DNA of 64,000 bases. Origin: Escarpia spicata. Taxonomy: Eukaryota; Annelida; Polychaeta; Sabellida; Siboglinidae. The position numbers and the translations under genes are program-made. This document shows positions 21,272 through 32,600 of this stretch, one piece after another. The stretch spans positions 27,118,999 through 27,182,998 of the forward strand of contig OZ023208.1 in assembly GCA_963995525.1 (NCBI GenBank), written 5' to 3'. Below the pieces are notes generated by a model, which was given only the letters and a program-made list of their open reading frames with translations, was not told the DNA's origin and made no database searches. Numbering within the stretch: the stretch's first letter is position 1; each line of letters begins with the position of its first letter.

Positions 21272-24200
21272 ATGGGTGTTTCATATTCGGCATACTTAGG
21301 TGCCCCGGACACGACACCACGTCCTACCGATTCACCGTCCTTTGATCCATTATATGGCTTCCCAAATGGAAGAACCGAGAGAAGTACGTAGTGCAAATGT
21401 TTTGTATCGACTGTGTCCGACAGGTCCCCCCAACCGGCCCAGGTCTGACAGGGACAGCATAGCCGGGGATGATAGGCGCATATTCTTAGCTAACCATAAA
21501 ATTTGCACTTTTTGCCAAATTTAACACTTATCCAAATTTATTAGGTAGCCTGGCACTTGTGTAGTATCCGGACCCACCTCGATTTCGCCGTTATAATTTG
21601 AGTTTTGCCTAACTTTGATACACCAGATTCAGAGGACTAGTTCCATCATTCAACATCATCCCAGGCATATTTATATTACGAAAATATTGTCTCTTAGCGC
21701 ACTTTTGAAGCCGAAATAGCGACCCGGTCTACACCGCATTGCGCTCATAAAATGCACTAAGTCGCAATTTTCTTAAACGTAAATATGCCTGGGATAATGT
21801 TGAATAATGGAACTAATACACTGACGTATCAAAATTAGGCAAACATCAAGTTATAACGGCAAAATCGAGGTGGGTCCGGATTCTACATAAATGCCGGCCT
21901 ACCCTAGGGCTAGGCTGTATAATTGTGCTTGAAATCTGGTCATGCAGGCAGCCCCTTCTTGTCTTGTAGACTTGTAGGTTGTCGTGCTTGCACCACCTTA
22001 TAATATAAAACAAATCGTTGTTCTCAGCTAACCCTAGTTGGAATCTGTGCCATAATAAGGCATAAGCGACAAGCAATATATAACTAAGAAATGTGCGGCT
22101 TGACAGTATTCTATTCAGTGCCGGCACATGATATTTCTGATGGGCATAGATTATGCACACATTTGCAGATTGCGCAGATCTAGCAACTGCACCTACAGGC
22201 CTCGACATTAACACTGGCCCTGTGGCCTGGCACCTTTTTTGATGTTGTCGGGCCAGTTCAGGCCTCCAGTTTTCATATTTTACTGGCCCGTCGGGCCACT
22301 GGTTTCATTCCGATTGACCACCACCAGACCTGGGGTGGAAGTACTTGTGTACTCGAGTACATTTTTGAAGTACTTGTACTCATAAAACTTATGGGTCATG
22401 TACTCATACTCATTGTATTCAGATTTTACAAGTACATCTGAGTACTTTCTCACTGGGGAAAATAATTATTTACCCAATAAGCGGTCTCATTACACATTGG
22501 CTACGGATGGCAGACAATCTCAACTGTCGCCTGCATGATAAAACGTAGTGCATATAATATTCCATAATGGAAAGGCATCAAGGAAATATGTTATACAGTC
22601 AAACACTTGATAGCATTGCTAAAGACCATGGCTGCACCGGTGGATCTTGTAATGCAGCTGTGCCTTTGGCGGAAAGAGAGCAAGGTCAGGACTTTGGACA
22701 GCGTTCACATTGTCACATGACGATGTGTTTCCGTTGTTTTACATCAGCATCGGTCATCCCCAGTCATAGCATTAATGATAACGTGATATCCATGGGCGTG
22801 GTATCGGCATTCAGATGCACATTTATCATGGTATAATTTGCCTGATCCTGGCAATACCGGCCTTAGCATTGAGCCTTAGGCACAGCCAAAACCAAGAAAT
22901 GTTTTTGATATATGCTAAGGACAATCAGCTAAAGCACCAAGCCGCGAGCTGAAAAAAAGTTGGTGATGTCTCAGATTTTGCATTAAGAGAAGACTTGCAG
23001 AATGATACCACGATTAAAAATCTTCATTTAACTTTGCATTGTGAACTTCTTGTGAAGTGACCAGCGCGCACATTGGTATCATCATATTTTTTATCAAATC
23101 CGGGCCAGTAACTTTTTTGGGCGGGCCAGTAACTTTTCAAATCTACTGGCCCCCTGGGCTAGTGGATAACAAATCTTAATGTCGAGGCCTGACCTAACAT
23201 AATTGTGATTTTAGCACTAAAATTACAGATGGAACGCATTCGATGACATTGGTTGCATCTTGTGTGTAATTTATCATTCAGCATTCATTTATCGTTTGAT
23301 GCGTAATCTGCAGATTATGCAATGCAATCTGTATTATCTGCAGATGGTGCTAATCAAGCAAATGTGCTTCCACTTGGGCGATCTGCAAAAGATGGATTTT
23401 GTTGCTTTTAATTAAACTGTGGAAAAAACATGTGATCTTAGCTTCATGTAGTTACCAAAATTGTCACATTTATCTGTCAACAAACTGTATGATGTTGACA
23501 CCTTTTCTAGTGCTGTTACATAGGTAATTGGCATGGTTTATAATAATACAATTTATTTTATAATTAAAGATGATATCTATATCAACATAAATATATAAAA
23601 ACAAAGTAAATATATATAAATCATATGTAACATAACTAATTGCTTAAAATAAATATGAAAGTCAGCAGAAACATGTTAATTAATATACAACAAATATGTA
23701 TTAACATCAAGTAGTTAAAAGCAAGTTAGGCTGACTACTACTAGTAAGGTATGTTAAAGTATGTTAAAAAATAATTTCAATTTGCCTATAAGGCTATAAG
23801 ATCAGTTCAGAATGTTGTAAAGTAAAGAAATTATTCGGCGACTCGATACCAAGCTTTTTTTTTAATAACACCCAACATCACAATGTCATGTCATGAGTAA
23901 AGACAGATGTGGTGGTGTCATCTGTAGAAACCTAGTCCTGGTTGTAAGACAACTGCTAATTTAGAAACGTTGTGTTTGGCCTTTGTGTCAACAGACACAT
24001 GGTTTGGTGACCATCCATTCACTTCACTTCAAAGCTGTAATCCGGTAATATCATGTATTGTTGCCCAGAATCATAAACCATAATTATTGTGACTGCGTTG
24101 AACATGAGAGAGCTTTGCGGTTAAACGAACAGTGTTTGATATAATGCCAATACAGTTGTTTACAATTTGAATGTTTTCTTTACATTTCAGTGAAGATTAA

Positions 24201-27051
24201 TTCAAATTGCGAACACTGCTTTGGGTTTAATACTAAATGCAGATTGGCAGGTAGTATACCTTCAATGTATTCTATTTCTAATCTTGAAAACATTATATTA
24301 ATTAATTAATAAAAATTAGGAGTGACCTCCCTTCAAATTTTGTCAACCTCAACAAAGTGTAATAAGATGCAATTACAGCATGGCCCATTTTGATGGTAGT
24401 ACCGGATTACTCAATGTGGCCTGCTAGTTAGCATGCTATTTAAGTGTTCTGTTAGTTTACCAGTGTTATCCACTAGATGTCACTACATGTACAGTTATTA
24501 TCATCAGGTAATAATGTACCAGTGTTCTGATGATAGTCAACCAAGGCTGTCTGTTCCTCATATTTTAATATAATATTCTTATTACTACAGTAAATATGTT
24601 GCAGATATACTGCCCACCAAATTGTGTTAAGTAAGCCCAAAACAGCCCTACCTATTTGAATGTTATGCCCCTGAAAGGTTCGGATTGTACCTGGTAGCCA
24701 CTGTTGCCTCCAAACCTGGAAGTTGGCTGATTCCCACACTCCTAACTGCAAAGTGGAATCATGTACAACTGATTCAGCATACTTTGGGGTAATAATTACC
24801 ACCTGGTGATTCCAGCCTCCAGGTAATGAAATAGATTACCTCGCTTTAGTATGACCAATCAAATAGTGTTGTGACCAACAACACTTTTTTGATCTGATGT
24901 CATGTGACAGCTACAAACATCGTCACATGAACACAGAGGACAACTCATTCCGATGCTGAAATAGAGACTGTGAAGATCTCAGAAGCTTCGTTGAGACTGA
25001 AAGTTAGATTCTAGGAGTTATCTATACCTCATTTTCATTATGAATCATCTATGCATTAATACGCTACCGTGTTAATTACACGTTTGCGATACGCTAAGCT
25101 TTATAAAAGGGCATTTCCCCTGCCTGAGAGAGTTGAGTGGTTATCAACTCTCACTGTAATTGTGATAACTAATGTCTTTGGTTTGTTGCTCCGTGGATGG
25201 GTGAAAGCCACTATAACAAACACGGTTGTAATTGACCTCGGAAGGGTTTTCAGGGCAAAACATGATATATCCATTTTCTTGGTTGTGAGAAAAAGTCACT
25301 TTTGTGTTTTATCCCGAAAGTTTAAATAACAACTTATAAGTGAAGTTGGTGTATATTAATAATCCAGAATAGAATTGTAGACATTAGTAGTAAAGTCTGA
25401 AATATTTGTTGCAGATTTGTTACCAAAAATGTGAAATGAAATGATTTGGTTATCAAAACGTGGTGTATCTGTACAGCAAAAAAAGCGGCACTTATCGCGT
25501 TTGAAAACAAATGCTCTTTTGTGCACATTTTTATCGCGTTTTTGTATAAAGTGGATAGTATCCTAACTCAACACATGTGTAAGCAAATGGTTCGTCCTTG
25601 TTTGGGTGAAATTTCCCAAAATGGTGTTTATCGTGTTTTGACTTGAAAGCGTTCATGCGTTGTCTTCAGAGCTGTTGAGTTGGGAAATATGTGTGAGGTT
25701 CAGTTCCACAAAAGTACACCAGGTGGCAGCACTTGTGTTTCTCAAAAGAACACTAGGTAGCAACACTACTAGTCATAAAAAATGGAAAACAACATTTTAT
25801 ACACGTCACTGACAATCATAAGAATAATGTTGCGGATTCTATCGATCCTACGCAATATCCACCCATGCATATGGATAAATATATCAACATGTGTATGAAA
25901 ATAAGCCTGTGCGAGCGTGATATGGACGCCAAATGCGGAGACTCTGTGTGTGTTTGGGTGACTCTTATTGTTGTTTTCCCATGCCTCGCAGGGATGATTG
26001 CGACCGAGCAGGAGATGATTGCTGCTGGACTGGAGGCTCGGGACCGCGACTACTGCGCTCACAAGCTGATTGAAATGAAACAGTGTAAGAAGGACTCCTT
26101 CCCGTGGACCGTCTCCTGCAGTCATGTACTACATGAGTACGAACAGTGCGAATTTGACGAGTAAGTCATATTAATTATTTCCTTTCTCAGAACCTGAGGG
26201 TGGTGCTTAATCAGAGTCCAATAGGATGCATAAACTTTGGTAAAATCTGAAATTTATTTGTATGTTTGACAAATTTATTGTAATTTAAATTATATTGTAA
26301 AATTACAATATTAAGATAATCCTGCATGAAAACTTACTATTTGTAAGCTATTGCAATACAGATTGATGAGTCATTGATGATAAGTAACCAATAAGCAGTT
26401 TTCTGCAAAGAAGTGATCCAAGTGGTGTATTTTCTGCTTCTGTTGGATCTTGGCTGTATACTCCAGTGATCAGTAGTGACCATTGCCTGTCACTACCATG
26501 TTTGAAGACAATATTCATAACATGTACATCATCTGGTGATTAATAATAGAACTACCGTTATGGTTGTGGACCGATAGTCAATCTTTCATTGGAAAACAGT
26601 GCACATATCGGTAGAGCAATATAAAAAATTCTAGTACCAGCATTAAAAGTATCATCTCTGACTACACATGGACAGATTCTTATTGGCATGCATGCTAAAG
26701 TCGTGTACTATTCAGGACTACTCTCTTCTCGTTAAAATGTCCTGGGCAAGTGTGTACCACTATCTGGAATCTATTCCTAGTTTCGTCAGGTTTCCTTTTA
26801 TTATGTCTGTATCTTCATTTAGTGCAGCCTCTGTTCCTAGTTCCTTCTGATAGTACAATACTACTTTTATCGAGTTTCCAAACGTATCTGAGCACCCGTA
26901 AGAGTTGTGAAATGTGTTGTACTGTGCTGTATTTGACTTTCTTGCTTTCAGTTATGTATTGCGCATGAAAGAATTTGAACGGGAAAGGCGACTACGTGAA
27001 CGCTCAAAGAGGAAGGCTGCCATGGTTCAGAGTGAAGTGTTGGGGAACTAA
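21272..27051 (+). CDS. NDUFB7: NADH dehydrogenase [ubiquinone] 1 beta subcomplex subunit 7
   Basis: Three coding exons: 21272-21383, 25992-26160 and 26952-27051, giving 126 residues (137 in human). Exon 1 starts MGVSYSAYLG and ends YGFPNGRTER; its MG start fits the N-myristoylation signal known for this subunit. Phase 1 joins A to GG at 25992 to give RMIATEQEM. Exon 2 carries a twin CX9C pattern, YCAHKLIEMKQC and SCSHVLHEYEQC, which forms the coiled-coil-helix fold oxidised in the mitochondrial intermembrane space. Exon 3 carries the conserved DYVLRMKEFERERRL and ends at TAA 27049-27051. Donors GTACGT and GTAAGT, and the acceptors, agree in phase throughout. It is an accessory subunit of respiratory complex I on the intermembrane side of the membrane arm. 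Intron 1 (4.6 kb) is inflated by transposons. Confidence 0.95.
21542..21905. mobile_element. Palindromic MITE, family A, full-length copy
   Basis: The first ~160 bp return in inverted form at the right. Paired landmarks are ATCCGGACCCACCTCGATTT, TTTGCCTAA, CATTCAACATYATCCCAGGC and the outer ends AGGTAGCCTGGCAC/AGGGTAGGCCGGCAT. The centre is a short unpaired segment near 21715-21750. It is about 364 bp with no coding capacity and lies in NDUFB7 intron 1. Related copies are at 36115-36520 and 41523-41700. Superfamily is undetermined. Confidence 0.85.
22196..23191. mobile_element. 996-bp non-autonomous DNA element, 16-bp perfect TIRs, 5-bp target duplication
   Basis: The left end is CAGGCCTCGACATTAA and the right end is its exact inverse complement. 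The flanks are ACCTA at 22191-22195 and ACCTA at 23192-23196, a 5-bp target-site duplication. Inside each end lies an array of CTGGCCC/GGGCCAG motifs in both orientations (22205-22310 and 23098-23165), possible transposase binding sites. Interior DNA at 22330-22450 has repeated AGTACTTGTACTC words, which may be another insertion. An 89-codon frame at 22567-22836 shows no transposase features. hAT-like by the CAG terminus, but the 5-bp duplication is unusual. Confidence 0.85.
23197..25991. other. Remainder of NDUFB7 intron 1
   Basis: AT-rich with TA-rich runs around 23540-23700. Short open frames at 24473-24802 (minus) and 25069-25329 (plus) have no recognisable motifs. Nothing else is supported. 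Confidence 0.5.
26161..26951. other. NDUFB7 intron 2
   Basis: Donor GTAAGT at 26161 and acceptor TTGCTTTCAG ending at 26951. No repeat or gene recognised inside. Confidence 0.8.
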
Positions 27052-27186
27052 TCGGGCAACAGTTAATCTTATTTAATGTGACAACAGGACAACAGGCTTG
27101 AGCATAATGTAATTTCTCCAAGGAATGTCCATTACATGCCATTGGATAGAGTACTGTTTCTTCAAGAAGTGTCATTTACATGTCTG

Positions 27187-27192
27187 AATAAA
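27187..27192 (+). terminator. Polyadenylation signal AATAAA of NDUFB7
   Basis: Canonical AATAAA 136 bp after the NDUFB7 stop, followed by a TTGTCTAGTT-type downstream element, giving a compact 3' UTR. Confidence 0.7.
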
Positions 27193-27474
27193 GTTGCTTA
27201 AAACAAGTTGTCTAGTTATTATAATTACCAGGCTTTGCTGGATGGAATGTCTACCATTAGAATTGAATAGTGATAAACAATTAGTGACGTGTAACGACAC
27301 ATTCTAGCATTTCCGAATAGCAGTCTGCCCATCCACCCTTACTGTAAAATCAATAGAAATTCAGAGGTAATAAATAATATTGTAATGCTTTAAAAAAATA
27401 TAGGCATATTTCAAGTAGCACCATGTATTGACAAAACAACCTGTATCTAAAGGACTGTCAATAAGTTGTCACCC

Positions 27475-27800
27475 TCTCGCAAGCCAGGGGTTCTAGTTGA
27501 CTACCTTACCCATTGTACAGTAGTTTGTTGAACCAGTTGCTTGTAGTCCCGTTTGTGGACTTTGCCGATTGTGAGCTTGGGAATCATGCACACACCTGCA
27601 CCCAATTCCAAGAAATCCGAATAATTACCTTACCATTCTCATGAGCTTATCAAAATTGGCCCAAATTGTCTACTAAGTACTTTCTGAATATGTCGTATTA
27701 CCCACGACTGGCCAAACTTAGCTGGCAATGATATAATGGGCTCAGCCTTGCTTCCACATTTTGACAGCGATATGCCAGGGGGTACAGAGACTGATGTAAT
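27475..27800. repeat. Interspersed repeat, copy 2 (see 1010-1400)
   Basis: Shares GCAAGCCAGGG, CTAGTTGACTAC, AATTGGCCCAAA and GGGCTCAGC in the same order with the copy at 1010-1400. It lies between the converging NDUFB7 and elongase genes. Confidence 0.5.
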
Positions 27801-29601
27801 CAGCAACACCCTCCATCTCGTAAGGGTAGTGTATGTGTGTGTGCTGCATGTGTGTGACCATCTCGAGGGAAAACTTGACACGAAGAGGCAACACTGAACA
27901 TGATCCGTTTTCTTTATTTCAAAGGGATGCTTGACAATGTTAAACAATGAAAAAGTAGCGAGTGTGCACATCCTAGATGGTATTGCAACAGAAGAAACAA
28001 ACAGCTACTCATAATCGGTATAAAAATAGTTCCACATTAATCCATCAACTTAATTAATATAACAGTTTACATAAATATTCAGATAATAGCATAACATTGT
28101 ACAAAAGACTATCTAAAGAGCAACTCAGGACCAGAGCTAGGGGGAGGGACTTTGTGAGTGGCCACGATCACTTTTTGCTATTACTGTACATCATATTAAT
28201 TAGTGCCAATACAGATGGATGAATAACATTTGTTTGGATTTTAAAGATGTGCACGTTACTAGGTAGTGGCTGGAAAGACCGAAGATGCATCGCCAGAATC
28301 TGGAACACTGGTAGAGATATCAAGTTTGTCTGTGGCAAAACAACAGTGAATCCATCCTTGCATATATCTTGGCCCTGTCAGATACATCTCTATCAGTAAG
28401 GACCGATCTAGTAAAATGACTGTTAATTACACATTAAACATAATTACACACATCAAACATGAACAGAAATTGCAGCGATAGCAAACCCACAGCCATTTCC
28501 AACGCATGCATTGGCCACTGTGTTGGACGAATACACCTAGTACTGGTCAGTGGTCACTGACTGCCTGAACTATATACCAGCTGTGTGTGAGGTAAGCCAA
28601 GGCTGCCTTATCTCACAAACACAAGTTTCACAACAAACAAGAAAACATGAAAACTTTACACATGAACAACTGCTGCTAGTTCAGAGATGCGTGCTAACTA
28701 GTGAGGTATTAAAATTTAAATATAACGTGAACCTAAAGTGATAGTTACACACCAGTTTGCATCACAGAAATCTTGTTTGTTTGGTGTTTGGGCTACGTAC
28801 AGCAATTCGGGTTTTAATATGTCGTCCTTCTCCGCACAGATGCCTGAATGAATGAGTATGCAGGTGCTATGATGTGATGACATTGCATTCACTACTCTGG
28901 TGTCAATTCACCTACATGAAGCCATCGACCTGATGTACAAGGTAAGGTCTGTGCACCCACCAAACATGTACAATAAAACTTGTCCTAATACGGAGTACCC
29001 AAATACTGAGTTTGGCCAGCTAGTTACTAGCTCCGATGCACAACTCGCCTGGACTGCACACAAGAAACCGATTCCATAACAAAGAACGCATCACGTACAT
29101 AACTGCTGCGACAAAGTAAATAATTCAACGACAAACTGCGAGATTCACCTGAGTACACAACCCAAGGAATATCTCCAAAATTCTTGCTCATGTCGCCTGG
29201 CTGCTAACTGGCCCCATCACAGTTAACACAAAGCATGCAGCTGCTTCACGTTATAGCAGGTCCGATGAAGTAACGCCAGAGTAGCAGCTGTGAGATGACC
29301 TTGCAAGCGGGCCGCCTAAGCAGGCGACCGCAAAACAGAACAAGAACAGTAATTGGCTTAACTAGGTTGATTCAAAGAAGAAATGCAAGCAATGCTTGTG
29401 CAACTATGGCTGTGGACGTACGACAGCGGCTGTATCGACCGAGGCGAAACAACGCCGACCATCGTGCCCGACTAGATGAGATGACCGCCAGGTAGAGCTG
29501 ACCACACATGCTATCAAACCGCCATCTCAGACCAGCGACACAACATACGGTGCACGCACGTATTGCATTAAAAACAACAATTTCATAGCTGTGACGCCAC
29601 A
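27801..29601. other. Spacer / 3' UTR region downstream of the elongase gene
   Basis: No gene recognised. A minus-strand AATAAA (TTTATT at 27913-27918) could terminate the elongase transcript, which would then have a 1.7-kb 3' UTR. This is a guess. The frame at 29295-29495 is arginine-rich and unsupported. Confidence 0.35.
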
Positions 29602-32600
29602 TCAATCCGTCTTCTTAAAGCCGTTTGTGATGGCGCCATTGGTCTCCGGTTTCGTCAGCATCTGCTGCTGTTTCGCCTTCCTCGTGTTCTGGTAGGCTTG
29701 TCGGTAGAAGTCGGCAAACATGAAGAGGAAGAAGAGCGCGTACGAGCCGATCCACAGGGCGTAGCCTTTCGGGTAGTTGCAGTTGGTGATGAACACTTGG
29801 CGGATACAGTGACACGCCACCATCATGAACTGGATCTACAACACAGCAGCAACGACAATTATAGGGCTGACTATTGGTTTTGTTAGTGATAGTATTGAGA
29901 GAGCTGTATTTCTATGACAGTGCTATTACGATAGTGTTATAACTATCGCGATAGTATCATGGAATAAGAAACAGTTAATCTCAAAATGGTGATTCTGTGA
30001 ATGATGCAAATAAGGTCGATGATTGTTCCCCACTGATGTTAGGTCAATAAGTAGTGAGTGAAATCAGAATTTTAAATTAAAAGAAACAGTTTATGAATAT
30101 TGTTTTTGGGTGGCATAAATAGCCCCACTGATCTGTTTGCCAACTATTGTCATTATTAATAGTAAAATGTACTTGTGATTTTGAATGAACCAAACTGGCT
30201 CCCAAAACCACAGCCAATACCCATGGGGTTCAAATGTTGTCACAAGGTTACTAATATATTACCAATCACTCTGCCCAGTTCTGATATCTGCAATAGCATT
30301 AACATGTGTTCTACTCGATGGGTGGTGTCACAGTATCAATTTATTTCTATTTCCCCCTCTGCATGGTGACAATCAACCCTCCACCCAATAATACCTATCG
30401 CTACATGTTTGTTTGGACTTTGTGACTACAACTGTGATAGTACCATTACAGGTGGTTATTATCAAGATATCATGGGATCAGGCCCTTAGCTAGAGGCAAA
30501 TTGCACAACTGTCCATTTTTTATTTAATTTATCTCAGAAAGTAATAAAGATATCAACCCATACTTTTATAGGAGTATTATATTTTTCATTCTACGTAACC
30601 CTGTCAATTTTCAGGATTCTAGATCAAATAATTGTTGAAATATATGTTGTCAAACATAACATCTGAGCCATATTGGTCAAATTATCGGAATACTAAAAAT
30701 AAGTGTACAATGGAATTTTTTTTTTATAGATATTCTAAAAATTCTTTTGTCTAAAATGTTCAGCATGATGAATAACGATGGAAAATGTCATTATGTATAC
30801 CATCAGGTCAATGCTTATTTTAGAAATTAGTATAAATGTCATTTATGCAAGCACCAACACAAGTCATAAATAGTGATGAAAGAAGGCCAAATGAATGACG
30901 TTTATTAAGAGATTAAGTTAGAGAGAGAAATGTGGGCTCTACATCCCAAGGCCAGGCCTGTGACTGAGCCCATACTAGTCTCCTGTCCTGTCCCTCAGGT
31001 TGACAGAGCCCACATTTCGGCATATACAACATTAGCAGTATTGTTATAGATATATACAACATCATTACTACTGTAATCACAGTAGACCTTAGGCACCGTA
31101 CCGTACTAACCAAGCACACCATTCATTCACCTAACTAGTTTGTTCATAACAACAAAGTCAAAATGCCCCTTTAAAATAATTTGCTGGCCTTTTCCAGTTG
31201 TGGAAATGGCATTCCCCCTTGTTGTTCGTAGTTTCATACATTCAACACATTACATTAGTAGATGGTCTAGTACAATAAAAACTGGACTACATGACACAGA
31301 TCAACACATCTGTATTCCAAGGCAGACGACCCTAACATGCCATGTCTTCAAGTTCCTCATCTGAAGAAGACACATCTTCAGTATGCATATCAACCAAACC
31401 ACTGTCACCAGTACCACTACTACTAGTGTCAACTGAGGTGTAAAGCAGTGGCACTGCAGATAGGTTAATGCACCGGTTTGCAGCAACCACCTTTTTCAAA
31501 CCTTTCTTTTTTAACTGCACGTTCTGACTAATGAAACCTTTTAGTGCTGCACATTCATCGACTCGGACTCCCATGGTAGTTAAGGTGTTCCTCATCTTAA
31601 TTTATGTGTTGCATGTGCAGCCCGCCTTTGCGTTGCCATCCTGGCATGATCATCAGCAGTTTTCTGCCAAGTTTCTATCTGTTGATTGACCTTGGTTCCC
31701 TTTCTCCTTCTCACCAGTTTGGCACTTTTTCTTGCTGTCGCCGCCATCATTTCCTGCACATCTGGTTCCTGCACTTGTCTTCAGCTGAACAGTTGGTTCA
31801 CAAACCAGATGCTCACTGGCATGTTGCAAGAGCTTGTTTTGTCAAGCTTCAGCCATGACTCGAATGAGATGTGACAATTTTTTTGCGATGTTGTGTTACT
31901 AAGTCCAGGACTAGTCTCATTGGCTTCAAGAACACATTATCGCCTCCTACAGCACCTGGCCAAAGCATAGCGTCACCATCGACCAACTCATCAGGGTTGT
32001 CCATAAACTGTAACAGTTTGTGGATCACAGTGCTAAAGTGTGAGTTCATGTAAAGAGCATCTGATGCAGTCTGAGGCTACTGCTGGTAATCCCATCAGTG
32101 CGGCGTATATATGTAAACAACTTCTAAGTGGCACACGGACCGCGAGAAATGATCAGTGCACTTTACATCGACATATCTTGACTTTTATGCTGTGGATTCT
32201 TTTGAAACTTTGCAGACTATCATTTGAAACTTGACAGACTAAGAAATATTAACATAATATTAAAGTAGGTACATTTATGTCGTTTTGGAGTTTATACTTG
32301 TTGAAATATTATGACTTGAAAATAGGCCGTTTGGCTATGCTGACAAGCGTGCATGCTATAAATAGATGCCATAACATGGGCCTCTCTACCTTAGCCAAGA
32401 CTGTGAAAATTTGCATGTTACACATGCATTGGTCATTGGCATCGGAACTTGGTGAATATTCAGGGGGTTGAGACTCTCCGAAAACCTCCAACTGCTGCAC
32501 CCTTTGCACAAAATACTCAAACTTCAAACTACACTCACTTTCACACTCAGTACAAGGCCGTTTTAAGACAACGCAAACACTATTTTGACCTTGTTATTGG

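Noticed and set aside
22567..22836. 89-codon frame inside the 996-bp element as a transposase remnant
   Set aside because: It has no recognisable catalytic or DNA-binding motif and the element is too short to be autonomous.
29295..29495. Arginine-rich 66-codon frame near the elongase 3' end
   Set aside because: Overlaps another frame on the opposite strand, with no motif or transcript signal; considered chance in a locally GC-rich patch.
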